64,000 nt of DNA from Enterocloster bolteae (GCF_002234575.2 NZ_CP022464.2:310001-374000), one strand, 5' to 3'. Shown: positions 16,375 through 24,588, numbered from the stretch's first letter. Made by a program: numbers and translations. Notes: generated by a model from the sequence alone, not told the origin.

Positions 16375-16926
16375 ATGAAGATTGAGAAGATGGATACAGA
16401 AGATAAAAAACTGTTTGAAGAAATGTATCTGGAATATGAGGTATACCTGAGAAGGATAGCTTATGTCAACGATATTCCTGTAGATTATATTGAGGATGTG
16501 GTACAGGATACATTTGTTTCATATGCCCGCTATAAATATTCCCTGGATATGTCTGAGGAAAGTAAGAGGGCGTTGCTGATACGTATTCTGAAGAGCCGGT
16601 GTATGGACTTTCACCGAAGAATGAAGTACAGGAGCTATGGGGAATTGGACGAAGAGGCATATAACAGTGAAGATTATCCGGCACACGATAAGGCTGCCAA
16701 TCTGCCGGATTATGTAGTCAGCAAAGAGAGATGTCAGGCGCTTCTTAAGGAAATCGAGAGGATGCCTGAAAACTGGCGTCAGGTCGCGACGCTCAGATTG
16801 ATAGAAGGACGGCCGACAAGGGAAGTATGCGCTATGCTGAATATTACAGAAAAGGCATGCTATTCCAGAGTCAGCCGTATCAGGAAATATCTTGAGGAAC
16901 TGCTAAAAAGTGATAATTGGCCCTAA
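16375..16926 (+). CDS. ECF-type RNA polymerase sigma factor
   Basis: Sigma-70-family factor of 183 residues. Region 2 is at about 15-85 (YLRRIAYVNDIPVDYIEDVV, then DTFVSYARYKYSL) and region 4 at about 120-175, ending in the helix-turn-helix ATLRLIEGRPTREVCAMLN. It has no region 1 or 3, as in ECF factors. The ATG at 16375 is six bases after the HIT gene stop with a poor ribosome site; ATG 16390, behind TGAGAAG, is an alternative start four codons later. It is convergent with murG two bases away. A membrane protein with anti-sigma-like topology is encoded at 18131-18940, beyond murG, and may be its partner. Confidence 0.88.
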   Translation: MKIEKMDTEDKKLFEEMYLEYEVYLRRIAYVNDIPVDYIEDVVQDTFVSYARYKYSLDMSEESKRALLIRILKSRCMDFHRRMKYRSYGELDEEAYNSEDYPAHDKAANLPDYVVSKERCQALLKEIERMPENWRQVATLRLIEGRPTREVCAMLNITEKACYSRVSRIRKYLEELLKSDNWP

Positions 16927-16928
16927 CG

Positions 16929-17993
16929 TTATTTTACACATGATTCAATGAGAGATACAACTGTTTTAACAGCATTGTTCAGATTGCTCTGCTCCATGGC
17001 CTGTATATAGGAATTGCGGTTTAGGTATAAATCGTTAATGGCATCAAACAGGGAGTCATCAGACAATGCTTCTTCTTCCAGAACTTTGCTGAATCCTTGT
17101 TTTGCAAAGGAGTTAGCATTGAGAATCTGGTCTCCGCGGCTGGCCGCGGCTGACAGAGGAATAAGTAGGTTCGGTTTGCGCAGTGCCAGGAGCTCGCAGA
17201 TAGAATTAGCCCCTGCCCTTGATATGACAAGGTCGGCTGCCGCAAAAAGATGCTTTAAGGGAGCGTCAACGTATTCATACTGTACATATCCGGCTGTTCC
17301 TATCAGGCTTTCGTCCAGATTGCCTTTGCCACAGATATGTATTACCTGATAGCTGGACAGAAGCCTGGGGAGGATATTACGGACCGCTGTATTTACGGCT
17401 ACAGAGCCCAAACTTCCGCCTATGACAAGGAGTACAGGTCTGCCGGCAGACAGGTGGGCATACGAGAGCCCGGACAGCCGGTCACCCTGGAGTAGCTCTG
17501 CACGGATAGGGGAGCCTGTCAGTACAGCCTTGTCGGATGGAAGGTACTTAAGGGTCTCCGGGAAGTTACAGCAAACCTTAAGGGCGGAAGGAATGCAGAT
17601 TTTATTGGCCAGGCCAGGCGTCATATCGGATTCGTGTATGATGACAGGGATTTTGTAGTGTTTGGCAGCAAGGACCACGGGAACTGCAACAAAACCGCCC
17701 TTAGAAAAGATTACATCCGGTTTATGGCGTTTTAAGAGCCGTCTGGCTTCCGCGTAACCCTTGACGACGCGGAATGGGTCGGAAAAATTCTTGATATCAA
17801 AGTATCTGCGCAGCTTGCCAGAGGATATGCCATCATAGGGAATGCCTGCAGTTTCAATCAGCTTGCGTTCCATGCCCTGGTATGAACCGATATAGCGGAT
17901 TTCGTAACCAGCTTCCTTTAACGAAGGGAGCAGGGCCAGATTGGGGGTAACGTGTCCGGCAGTACCGCCGCCGGTTAAAATAATTTTTTTCAT
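16929..17993 (-). CDS. murG: MurG, lipid II-forming GlcNAc transferase
   Basis: Peripheral membrane glycosyltransferase that adds GlcNAc from UDP-GlcNAc to lipid I, giving lipid II for peptidoglycan. The 354-residue GT-B protein has the N-terminal glycine loop GGGTAGHVTPNLAL, the middle motif FSKGGFVAVPVVLAA, a second glycine loop VIGGSLGSVAVNT, and the donor-binding region SRAGANSICELLALRKP. The ATG follows AGGAGG (written as the complement at 17999-18004). It stands alone rather than in a dcw cluster, which is common in Lachnospiraceae, where a second murG may exist elsewhere. It is convergent with the sigma-factor gene. Confidence 0.95.
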   Translation of the reverse strand: MKKIILTGGGTAGHVTPNLALLPSLKEAGYEIRYIGSYQGMERKLIETAGIPYDGISSGKLRRYFDIKNFSDPFRVVKGYAEARRLLKRHKPDVIFSKGGFVAVPVVLAAKHYKIPVIIHESDMTPGLANKICIPSALKVCCNFPETLKYLPSDKAVLTGSPIRAELLQGDRLSGLSYAHLSAGRPVLLVIGGSLGSVAVNTAVRNILPRLLSSYQVIHICGKGNLDESLIGTAGYVQYEYVDAPLKHLFAAADLVISRAGANSICELLALRKPNLLIPLSAAASRGDQILNANSFAKQGFSKVLEEEALSDDSLFDAINDLYLNRNSYIQAMEQSNLNNAVKTVVSLIESCVK

Positions 17994-18050
17994 AAAAACC
18001 TCCTAAAGTATATGATATGCGGGGGAAACCGGCATTCATAAACGTCTACT

Positions 18051-18081
18051 ATTATAGTAAGCATTAAACGCAAAAAGTCAA
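18051..18081 (-). promoter_or_regulatory. Promoter of murG
   Basis: On the minus strand TTGACT (18076-18081) precedes TATAAT (18051-18056). The 19-base spacer is longer than ideal; using TACTAT as the -10 gives 16. The box lies about 58 bases before the start codon. Confidence 0.5.
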
Positions 18082-18130
18082 CCCTAAAGGCAAAGGGAAC
18101 TTTAGGAGATTTGGTAAACAGAGGTGTCAC

Positions 18131-18940
18131 GTGGGAGATTATAAAAGAGATTCAGAACAGGACAATTCTATGGACTGCCCCATTTGGGGAACGGACGATA
18201 TATCAGATGAAGAACTGTTAAAAGAATTAGAAGCAGTCAAGAATATGGCCGTCCCCCTTCCCATTCCATCTCCATCCCCAGATGAATTTGAGAAAATCTG
18301 GGCAAGGATACAGGAAGAAAGAGCTGAGTCAAAGAATGTACCGGAATCCGACCAACCGGAGCACCCCAAGGTTATCAAACCAAGGTTTGGATGGAAGCGG
18401 TTGGCTGCGATTGGTTTAATTGCCTGTCTTGTGGCAGGGAGTGGATGTATGGTGGCTATGGGGACGAAGTCGTATTTTTATCGGGAGAAGGAGTTGGGGG
18501 ATGGACAACAAACAGTATTTGTTAATGATTTTTATAAAGGTGATGTGAATGGTGAGGAAGAGGCTTATAATCTTATAGAAAAAGAGTTGGGGATTCAGCC
18601 ATTAAAGTTGGGATACATTCCATCCGATATGTACTTTTTAGATGTATATATAAAAGATGGGTATGCAAGGCTCTGCTTTACTTATAATGATGAGTTTGTT
18701 TATTTTATCCAATCTAAGTTTAATAAGAAGGTATCATATGATTATAAATCTGATAGAGAAGAAATCATATCAGTAAAAAATAAGTGGTTAAATAAGGATA
18801 TTGATATAAAGATAGCAACATTAGAAGATGGTTCCTCTAGAAACGAAATATCTTTTGTTGATGATGGAAAATACTATCGTTTATGGGGACCGATTGAAAT
18901 ACAAGAATTTAAGGAAATTGTTGAGAGGTTGACATATTGA
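18131..18940 (+). CDS. Single-pass membrane protein with DUF4367-like domain (possible anti-sigma)
   Basis: Protein of 269 residues with an N-terminal cytoplasmic part (about 1-95, acidic then Pro-rich), one membrane helix (LAAIGLIACLVAGSGCMVAM, about 96-116) and an outer domain resembling DUF4367, a domain often encoded beside ECF sigma genes. This topology fits an anti-sigma or sigma-linked sensor. No zinc-binding HxxxCxxC motif is present. The start is GTG 18131 after AGAGGTG. Base composition changes inside the gene: about 48 % GC in 18241-18300 and 18361-18420, but 28-30 % in 18601-18720. The nearest sigma factor is at 16375, separated by murG on the other strand. Partnership with it is inferred. 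Confidence 0.62.
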   Translation: MGDYKRDSEQDNSMDCPIWGTDDISDEELLKELEAVKNMAVPLPIPSPSPDEFEKIWARIQEERAESKNVPESDQPEHPKVIKPRFGWKRLAAIGLIACLVAGSGCMVAMGTKSYFYREKELGDGQQTVFVNDFYKGDVNGEEEAYNLIEKELGIQPLKLGYIPSDMYFLDVYIKDGYARLCFTYNDEFVYFIQSKFNKKVSYDYKSDREEIISVKNKWLNKDIDIKIATLEDGSSRNEISFVDDGKYYRLWGPIEIQEFKEIVERLTY

Positions 18941-18960
18941 CAAAAGAGGGAGAGTAAGTA

Positions 18961-19479
18961 ATGAGAAGACTTTTTAAGGTGCTAATTAGTACAATTCTAG
19001 TAATGAATATGGTAGTTATGACGGCAATGGCAGCACCGTATAATCCTGATAAGTTTACATCAGTGAACATTGAGTCGGAGTTGTTAGCGCCACAAATAAG
19101 AAGTAGTAGAGTGACAGAATTACCAAAACCAAGGGGAGTCTTTTTTTCCGCTGCGGATTTAATAATATCTGATGAAGGAAATGGTGATGTTGGAGTTTTT
19201 GCAAAAGCATATATGGAGGTTCCGGTTGATGAAGCTTATATTACAGTATATTTGGATCAGTGGGATGAAGATGCGGAAAGATGGCGTCAAGTAACTTTTT
19301 ATGATGCAGAATTTTATTTAAAGGATTACCCAAATGGAATTACCGAACCAGAAGTTAATATGATTTTTAAGAATCAGCCTAAGGGATATTATTATCGTCT
19401 TAGGGGGGTATTTGGAGCAGTCCTTGATGGACGTTTTGAAGGATTTAGCCCAACGACAGCAGGTATCTTAGTTAAATGA
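18961..19479 (+). CDS. Secreted protein of unknown function (DUF6147-like)
   Basis: Exported protein of 172 residues. The signal peptide is clear: MRRLFKVL, a hydrophobic core and AMA|AP at about residue 25. The mature part has a beta-rich look, with alternating aromatic and polar residues (ITVYLDQWDEDAERW, YYYRLRGVFGAVLDG), as in small clostridial secreted proteins of the DUF6147 type; the family match is from memory and not firm. No catalytic motif or cell-wall anchor is visible. It starts 20 bases after the DUF4367-like gene and shares its AT-rich composition, so the two form one transcript ended by the hairpin at 19534-19583. Confidence 0.62.
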   Translation: MRRLFKVLISTILVMNMVVMTAMAAPYNPDKFTSVNIESELLAPQIRSSRVTELPKPRGVFFSAADLIISDEGNGDVGVFAKAYMEVPVDEAYITVYLDQWDEDAERWRQVTFYDAEFYLKDYPNGITEPEVNMIFKNQPKGYYYRLRGVFGAVLDGRFEGFSPTTAGILVK

Positions 19480-19533
19480 TGGGGAGCTTGTAATAATTAT
19501 ATAAAGTTCTATATATTAAACCTATAAAATTGA

Positions 19534-19590
19534 GAGCTCTTTGTGACTAAGAAGTGATAAAATCTCTTAGTGACAGAGAGCTCGTTTTAT
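19534..19590. terminator. Strong bidirectional terminator
   Basis: Arms at 19534-19552 and 19565-19583 (GAGCTCT... and ...AGAGCTC) pair at 17 of 19 positions around a 12-base loop, followed by GTTTTAT. It separates the secreted-protein gene from the convergent TSCPD gene. Confidence 0.85.
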
Positions 19591-19612
19591 ACCATATAAT
19601 TCTGTTTTTATA

Positions 19613-19855
19613 TTACCGCCCCTTAAACTGCTTCAACGCCCGAGCCAACTGATCCGGACAAGACGTAGGTCTGGGACCGCACTGGATTCCGTCAAGTCTT
19701 CGGATGGCCTCATCTACGTCCATGCCCTCGATGAGCCGGGACAGGCCCTGGGTGTTGCCGGAGCAGCCGCCTACAAACTGGACATTGGTCAGTTTATTAT
19801 CTTTTACTTCAAAGGATATCTCCCTGGAACAGACCCCTTGTGTTTTAAATCTCAT
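19613..19855 (-). CDS. TSCPD-domain protein (TIGR03905-like)
   Basis: Small protein of 80 residues with a conserved cysteine-rich fold: GVCSREISFEV at the N-terminus, FVGGCSGNTQGLSRLIEGM in the middle, and CGPRPTSCPDQLARAL near the end, which contains the TSCPD signature. The same domain occurs at the C-terminus of vitamin B12-dependent ribonucleotide reductases; stand-alone copies of this length are assigned to TIGR03905 and have no settled function. Four cysteines could bind a metal. The start at 19855 was chosen because AGGAGG lies seven bases upstream; the frame is open further upstream but lacks a site. Confidence 0.85.
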   Translation of the reverse strand: MRFKTQGVCSREISFEVKDNKLTNVQFVGGCSGNTQGLSRLIEGMDVDEAIRRLDGIQCGPRPTSCPDQLARALKQFKGR

Positions 19856-19939
19856 GTGTAGTGCCTCCTGTGATAAATTCGTGTATATCCGATTATGCCT
19901 TATGCAAAAGATAATGTCAAGTGAGAACAAGCTTTGAAC

Positions 19940-19967
19940 TTGAAAATCTGCGGGCTTCCTATATAAT
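19940..19967 (+). promoter_or_regulatory. Promoter of mtnN
   Basis: TTGAAA (19940-19945) and TATAAT (19962-19967) are 16 bases apart, and the -10 box is 32 bases before the mtnN start codon. Confidence 0.62.
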
Positions 19968-19999
19968 AGAAGAATAGTACAAGACAGAAGGAGGTAATT

Positions 20000-20692
20000 A
20001 TGCTAGGAATTATTGGAGCCATGGACGAGGAAGTGGCTATGATTAAGGCGCAGTTAACGGATGTACAGGTGGAGACAAGAGCTGCCATGGACTTTTATAA
20101 AGGAAAGCTGGAGGGGAAAGAGGTAGTGGTGGTCCGTTCCGGAATCGGTAAGGTCAATGCAGCTATGTGTACCCAGATTCTGGCAGATATATATGGTGTA
20201 ACAGGTGTGGTAAATACAGGAATAGCAGGTTCCCTGAAGGCAGAGATTGATATTGGGGACATTGTGCTTTCCAGCGATGCAGTTCAGCATGATATGGATG
20301 CAACCGGATTTGGCTATGAACCGGGACAGATACCCAGGGTGGAGACCCTGGCTTTTAAGGCAGATGAAGGTCTTATACATCTTGCAGAGGAATGTTGTTC
20401 CAAAGTCAATCCAGATATCCACACCTTCGTAGGACGAGTGGTAACTGGAGACCAGTTTATTTCTGACAAGGGCAAAAAGAAGTGGCTGACAGATACCTTT
20501 GGAGGGTACTGTACAGAAATGGAAGGGGCAGCCATTGCCCAGGCTTGCTACCTCAATTCCATCCCATTCCTCATTGTGAGGGCGATTTCTGATAAGGCAG
20601 ATGACAGTGCCACAGTAGATTACCCTGCTTTTGAGGCTAAGGCCATTATTCACAGCGTTAATCTGCTTACTGAGATTGTACGCTCTATTTGA
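20000..20692 (+). CDS. mtnN: 5'-methylthioadenosine/S-adenosylhomocysteine nucleosidase
   Basis: Cytoplasmic enzyme that removes adenine from methylthioadenosine and S-adenosylhomocysteine, recycling products of methylation and polyamine synthesis. The 230-residue protein has the N-terminal IIGAMDEEVAMI (catalytic Glu at about 11), RSGIGKVNAAM, VNTGIAGSL, MEGAAIAQACY (about 173-183) and the catalytic Asp in RAISDKADDSA. All are as in the PNP/UDP phosphorylase superfamily, and the length is normal. AAGGAGG is seven bases before the ATG. It is a single-gene unit with its own promoter and a terminator at 20869-20907. Confidence 0.96.
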   Translation: MLGIIGAMDEEVAMIKAQLTDVQVETRAAMDFYKGKLEGKEVVVVRSGIGKVNAAMCTQILADIYGVTGVVNTGIAGSLKAEIDIGDIVLSSDAVQHDMDATGFGYEPGQIPRVETLAFKADEGLIHLAEECCSKVNPDIHTFVGRVVTGDQFISDKGKKKWLTDTFGGYCTEMEGAAIAQACYLNSIPFLIVRAISDKADDSATVDYPAFEAKAIIHSVNLLTEIVRSI

Positions 20693-20771
20693 TTCAGATA
20701 ACTGTTGATTGATAGCCAGATTTATATTATTTGTATTCATGAATAACAGCTCTATAGATGGCATAGATGAC

Positions 20772-20846
20772 ATGTTTATAAATAGAATGTTTATAAATAG
20801 AACTCTTATAAATGGTACACTTACAAACAGCAGACTCATAAACAAT
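20772..20846. repeat. Five degenerate 15-bp tandem units
   Basis: The first two units, starting at 20772 and 20787, are identical (ATGTTTATAAATAGA); three further units at 15-base steps keep the TATAAA or CATAAA core with changes. They lie between the mtnN stop and its terminator and do not encode a supported protein. Confidence 0.7.
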
Positions 20847-20868
20847 ACACGCATGACTCATTAATAAT

Positions 20869-20907
20869 CGGACCTCTGGATGTGACAAGATTCAGAGGTC
20901 TGTTTTA
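20869..20907 (+). terminator. Terminator after mtnN
   Basis: GACCTCTG (20871-20878) pairs with CAGAGGTC (20893-20900) around a 14-base loop and is followed by TGTTTTAT. Confidence 0.72.
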
Positions 20908-20924
20908 TAAGAGAGGGGGATGGT

Positions 20925-22097
20925 ATGGAAAAGAAAAAGAAGTGGATGATATTTGGGGGAACGGCGGTTGTTGTTGTGGGAGTATTTCTTTGCATTGCAG
21001 CTTTTTTCCTATATAAAGGAGTGACTCTCTTTTTTGATAGGGAAATAGTTGCAGACCAGTATCTGGAACAGATGACGTCGGCAGCATCCCAGGGGGACAG
21101 AGATGCCATGCGTTCTCTGTATATGCCAGGAGCGGTACCGGAAGAACATATGGAAAGGCAAATACAGGAAAATGTGGATATATGGGGCAAAAGTCAGTTA
21201 GATTCTTTTAAAAAGAAGGGGTTAAATATCCGGACCAGTACTAAAAACGGTGTAAAAACTAAATCTGTGGAGTGCAGCTACGGAATAAAAACAGAGGATG
21301 GGCAGCGGTTTACGGCAATCCTTAATAGAATGGAATCGTCAGATGGAAACCAGGGAATCATCAGTTTTATCATTAGGGACAATGTATCCTTAGCTCCACA
21401 GGGAACGCTGCGCTCCATCAGTCATTGGAATGTATTTCAATGGGGATTGTTCCTGTTGTCACTTATCATGATTTTCTCTACCATTGCGACTGCCATCATA
21501 TGTTACAGACAGAATCCGAGATATAAATGGGGATGGATTATATTGATATTAATAGCCTATCTGTCTATGGGTTTTTCCGCTATTCGTACACCAAACACGT
21601 GGGAATTTAAGGTCAACTGGTCGGCAGCTACAGTCCGGCTTAGCCGGTATGTTACATATGAGAATGGCAGCAGGGAGTTCCGGCTGTTCCTTCCGGCCGG
21701 TATGGCAGTGTACTGGATCATGAAAAAACGGCTGGACCGGGAATCTGTTCATAAGAAGTATGGAGACCGGGAAGCTGCCACAAAGAAGCATGGAAACTGG
21801 GAATCTGGCCAGGAGAAGCGTGGTAACCGGGAATCTGTTCATAGGAAGCATGAAAACCAGGAAACCGGCCCTGAGAATCGTGCAGACCAGGAAACCGGTC
21901 CTGAGAATCGTGCAGACCGGGAAAACGACCCGAAGAAGCGTGCAGACCGGGAAAACGGCCAGGAGAATCGCGCAGACCAGGAACCCGGCCCGAAGAAGCG
22001 TGCAGACCAGGAACCCGGCCCGGAGAAGCGTGCAGACCGGGAAACCCGCCAGGAACAGCGTCCGGATGCAGACAGAGGATCCTGGCGTATACCTTAA
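20925..22097 (+). CDS. Membrane protein with ten-residue C-terminal tandem repeats
   Basis: Protein of 390 residues, function not recognised. It has an N-terminal membrane helix (about 7-32), an extracytoplasmic part (about 35-165) containing a charged segment and YGIKTEDGQRF, two more helices (about 168-190 and 203-215) and another hydrophobic stretch near 245-260. From about residue 273 the tail is an array of ten-residue units of the type E-x-G-P-E-K-R-A-D-R, about ten and a half copies, very rich in Glu, Lys, Arg and Asp and expected to be disordered. The repeat is also perfect in phase at the DNA level (30 bp). The start is supported by GGGGGAT. It stands alone between a terminator and a structured intergenic region. 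Confidence 0.72.
   Translation: MEKKKKWMIFGGTAVVVVGVFLCIAAFFLYKGVTLFFDREIVADQYLEQMTSAASQGDRDAMRSLYMPGAVPEEHMERQIQENVDIWGKSQLDSFKKKGLNIRTSTKNGVKTKSVECSYGIKTEDGQRFTAILNRMESSDGNQGIISFIIRDNVSLAPQGTLRSISHWNVFQWGLFLLSLIMIFSTIATAIICYRQNPRYKWGWIILILIAYLSMGFSAIRTPNTWEFKVNWSAATVRLSRYVTYENGSREFRLFLPAGMAVYWIMKKRLDRESVHKKYGDREAATKKHGNWESGQEKRGNRESVHRKHENQETGPENRADQETGPENRADRENDPKKRADRENGQENRADQEPGPKKRADQEPGPEKRADRETRQEQRPDADRGSWRIP
21741..22070. repeat. 30-bp tandem repeat, about 10-11 units, inside a gene
   Basis: Units begin every 30 bases from 21741, with a shared ending similar to CGTGCAGACCGG and a beginning similar to GAAACCGGCC. Early units are diverged and those from 21861 on are more alike. Because the unit is a multiple of three, copy changes keep the frame. 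Confidence 0.88.
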
Positions 22098-22123
22098 CTG
22101 TCTAAAGCAAAATCTTACCTCTC

Positions 22124-22270
22124 AGAATCGTTTTTTAGGAGAATTTGGCGAACGATTCTAGGGACTCTCAACTTCCCAAATCAAAATCCGTTGCTATAAT
22201 AGATTTTACCGGGAAACGCCTGACTGCAGGGGCGCTTCCCAAACCAGGCAGCGGCTGCAGCCAGCAGCCC
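22124..22270. other. Structured intergenic region with extended -10 promoter
   Basis: Between two membrane-protein genes lie an AGAATCGTT/AACGATTCT hairpin (22124-22160, no T-run), a TGCTATAAT extended -10 box (22192-22200), then a GC-rich stretch in which GGGAA...CGCC pairs with GGCG...TTCCC (about 22212-22240). The downstream transcript would carry a folded leader of about 125 bases. No known riboswitch class was recognised. Confidence 0.4.
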
Positions 22271-22333
22271 GGGCCAAAAAATAATATTATATAGAAACGG
22301 GATGGATTCCGGGAAGAAAGGGGAGCTTTTACT

Positions 22334-23083
22334 ATGATGAGCTTTTTACAAACAGGAAAGGCACTGTACGTGCTGGCAGCAATCTGCCTGGCTGGAGTAT
22401 TTTCCAGGCTGATGGCAGGAAGCTTCTACAAACGATTAATAAAAGAAAGCACCAATATGGCATTGACTAAGAACAAATATCTGCGCGGATTGAAACAGAA
22501 TGCAGAAGATACATATCGTATGAATCAGGGAATGAATAACACACGTGTATATCTGGAGCGCCAGATGTACAGCCTGCGGACCTTTGGAATGTCCGTAAAG
22601 GGACTGGACAACCTGTCGGGGCAGCTGACACTTCTCTGCTTCCTGGCAGGCGGCGGAGCAGCATTTCTCTCTTATTGGTTTAGAAGTGATAACTACTATA
22701 TAGTATTGTACGGCACCACAGGCATCCTGGCCGGCATGTTTACCATGCTGGTGGATTACGGAGTCAACCTGGAATCCAGGAGACAGCAGCTCCTTACCTG
22801 CCTCCAGGACTATCTGGAAAATGTGATGTGGCCGCGAATGAACCGGGAAGGCACAGCGGAGCATGTGCCTGCCGTTACAGCCGAGGAGGACCGCAGAGAG
22901 CCGGCTAATCTGCGTTCCATAGGAAGAGACCGCCGTTCAAATAGTAATAACAGAAGGGGGCTGGAGCAGACTGCTGCCAGCAGGGAAAAGCAGGAAGAGA
23001 AGTCAAAGGATAACTGGCTTCAGGATTTAAATCCGGAACAAAAAAGAATGTTGGGGGAATTGCTGAAAGAATTTATTTCCTAA
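22334..23083 (+). CDS. Membrane protein of unknown function
   Basis: Protein of 249 residues that I do not recognise. It has an N-terminal helix (about 8-28), a basic, Asn/Gln-rich cytoplasmic segment (about 30-95, with YLERQMYSLRTFGMSVKGLD), two closely spaced helices (about 96-113 and 118-142) and a hydrophilic, probably disordered C-terminal region (about 170-235) ending in the helix NPEQKRMLGELLKEFIS. No catalytic motif is visible. AGGGGAG precedes the ATG pair. It stands alone between the structured leader and the pgi promoter. Confidence 0.68.
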   Translation: MMSFLQTGKALYVLAAICLAGVFSRLMAGSFYKRLIKESTNMALTKNKYLRGLKQNAEDTYRMNQGMNNTRVYLERQMYSLRTFGMSVKGLDNLSGQLTLLCFLAGGGAAFLSYWFRSDNYYIVLYGTTGILAGMFTMLVDYGVNLESRRQQLLTCLQDYLENVMWPRMNREGTAEHVPAVTAEEDRREPANLRSIGRDRRSNSNNRRGLEQTAASREKQEEKSKDNWLQDLNPEQKRMLGELLKEFIS

Positions 23084-23146
23084 ATATGCTGACTTCCAGG
23101 AATTTGTTACCAGGGTCAGAAAGAAATGGTATTATAAGGGAAATTA

Positions 23147-23155
23147 TGATATAAT
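23147..23155 (+). promoter_or_regulatory. Extended -10 promoter before pgi
   Basis: TGATATAAT (23147-23155) is an extended -10 box with no good -35 match at the usual distance. It lies 84 bases before the pgi start codon. Confidence 0.5.
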
Positions 23156-23238
23156 TTAAGAGATAAGCGGCTTTACCGCAGCACTGACAGAATCATGGAC
23201 GCATGGTCCATGGACATAAGAAAAGGAGAGCGCGAGTT

Positions 23239-24588
23239 ATGGGAAAGGAAGTTATGTTTGATTATTCCAAGGCAGCAGGATTCGTTTCTGCGGAAGAGAT
23301 GGCCAATTTTAAGACCACAGTCATGAGTGCAAAGGAGACCTTGCTGGAGAAGACTGGCGCCGGTAATGATTTTCTGGGATGGATCGATTTGCCGGTAGAT
23401 TATGATAAGGCTGAATTTGCAAGGATTAAGAAGGCAGCGGAAAAGATTCAGAATGATTCTGACGTCCTGCTGGTGGTAGGTATTGGCGGCTCCTATCTGG
23501 GAGCAAGAGCAGCCATTGAATTTCTGTCGCACAGTTTTTATAACGTGCTGCCCAAGAGCGTTCGTAAGACACCTGAGATTTATTTTGTTGGAAACAGCAT
23601 CAGCAGTAAATATATCCATGACTTAAAGCAGGTACTGGATGGCAAGGATTTCTCCGTCAACATCATTTCCAAGTCAGGCACTACCACAGAACCTGCAATT
23701 GCATTCCGTGTATTTAAGGAAATGCTCATTGAAAAATATGGCAAGGAAGAAGCCAACAAGCGCATCTACGCAACCACAGACAAGGCTAAAGGCGCCCTTA
23801 AGAACCTGGCAGACGAAGAGGGATATGAGGAATTCGTTGTGCCGGATGACGTGGGCGGTCGTTTCTCCGTATTGACGGCTGTAGGCCTTCTTCCGATTGC
23901 AGTAAGTGGAGCGGATATTGATAAGTTAATGGAGGGTGCTGCTTCAGGAAGGCAGAAAGCCTTAGATGCACCATATGAATCCAACGCAGCCCTTCAGTAC
24001 GCGGCTGTGCGCAACATTCTGCACCGCAAGGGCAAGGCGGTTGAAATCGTAGCCAATTATGAGCCAAGCCTTCACTATGTGTCCGAGTGGTGGAAGCAGC
24101 TCTATGGCGAGAGCGAGGGTAAGGACCAGAGAGGCATTTTCCCGGCCGCAGTGGATCTGACCACAGATCTTCACTCCATGGGCCAGTTCATCCAGGACGG
24201 ATCACGTATCATGTTTGAGACAGTTCTCAATGTTGAGGAATCTCCTGCTGAGATTCTTCTGAATAAAGAAGACGTGGATACCGACGGCATGAATTATCTG
24301 GCGGGAAAGAGTGTTGATTTTGTAAATAAAAGCGCCATGAATGGAACCATACTGGCCCATACCGATGGCAATGTACCTAACCTGATGGTTAAGATTCCGG
24401 AGCAGAACGAGTTCTATCTGGGAGAACTGTTCTACTTCTTCGAGTTCGCCTGCGGTGTCAGCGGATATATCCTGGGCGTGAATCCATTTAACCAGCCAGG
24501 TGTGGAGAGCTATAAGAAGAACATGTTCGCACTGTTAGGTAAGCCTGGATATGAGGCTCAGAGAGAGGAACTGCTTAAGAGGCTGTAA
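23239..24588 (+). CDS. pgi: Glucose-6-phosphate isomerase
   Basis: Cytoplasmic glycolytic enzyme that interconverts glucose 6-phosphate and fructose 6-phosphate. The 449-residue protein shows the sugar-phosphate isomerase motifs VGIGGSYLGARAAIEF (about 77-92), SKSGTTTEPAIAFR, the catalytic region with ESEGKDQRGIFP, and the C-terminal signature GVNPFNQPGVESYKKN. The length fits the short Firmicute type. ATG 23239 was chosen over the longer frame (23203) because AAGGAGAG lies about ten bases before it. It is a single-gene unit; glucose 6-phosphate also feeds the glycogen genes at the window ends. Confidence 0.97.
   Translation: MGKEVMFDYSKAAGFVSAEEMANFKTTVMSAKETLLEKTGAGNDFLGWIDLPVDYDKAEFARIKKAAEKIQNDSDVLLVVGIGGSYLGARAAIEFLSHSFYNVLPKSVRKTPEIYFVGNSISSKYIHDLKQVLDGKDFSVNIISKSGTTTEPAIAFRVFKEMLIEKYGKEEANKRIYATTDKAKGALKNLADEEGYEEFVVPDDVGGRFSVLTAVGLLPIAVSGADIDKLMEGAASGRQKALDAPYESNAALQYAAVRNILHRKGKAVEIVANYEPSLHYVSEWWKQLYGESEGKDQRGIFPAAVDLTTDLHSMGQFIQDGSRIMFETVLNVEESPAEILLNKEDVDTDGMNYLAGKSVDFVNKSAMNGTILAHTDGNVPNLMVKIPEQNEFYLGELFYFFEFACGVSGYILGVNPFNQPGVESYKKNMFALLGKPGYEAQREELLKRL

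Noticed and set aside
20054..20854. Minus-strand frame opposite mtnN
   Set aside because: It covers the mtnN catalytic domain; its start is the translated 15-bp repeat, which gives a misleading hydrophobic repeat.
21760..22161. Second frame in the 30-bp repeat region
   Set aside because: The repeat length is a multiple of three, which opens all frames; only the frame that continues from the membrane domains has a start.
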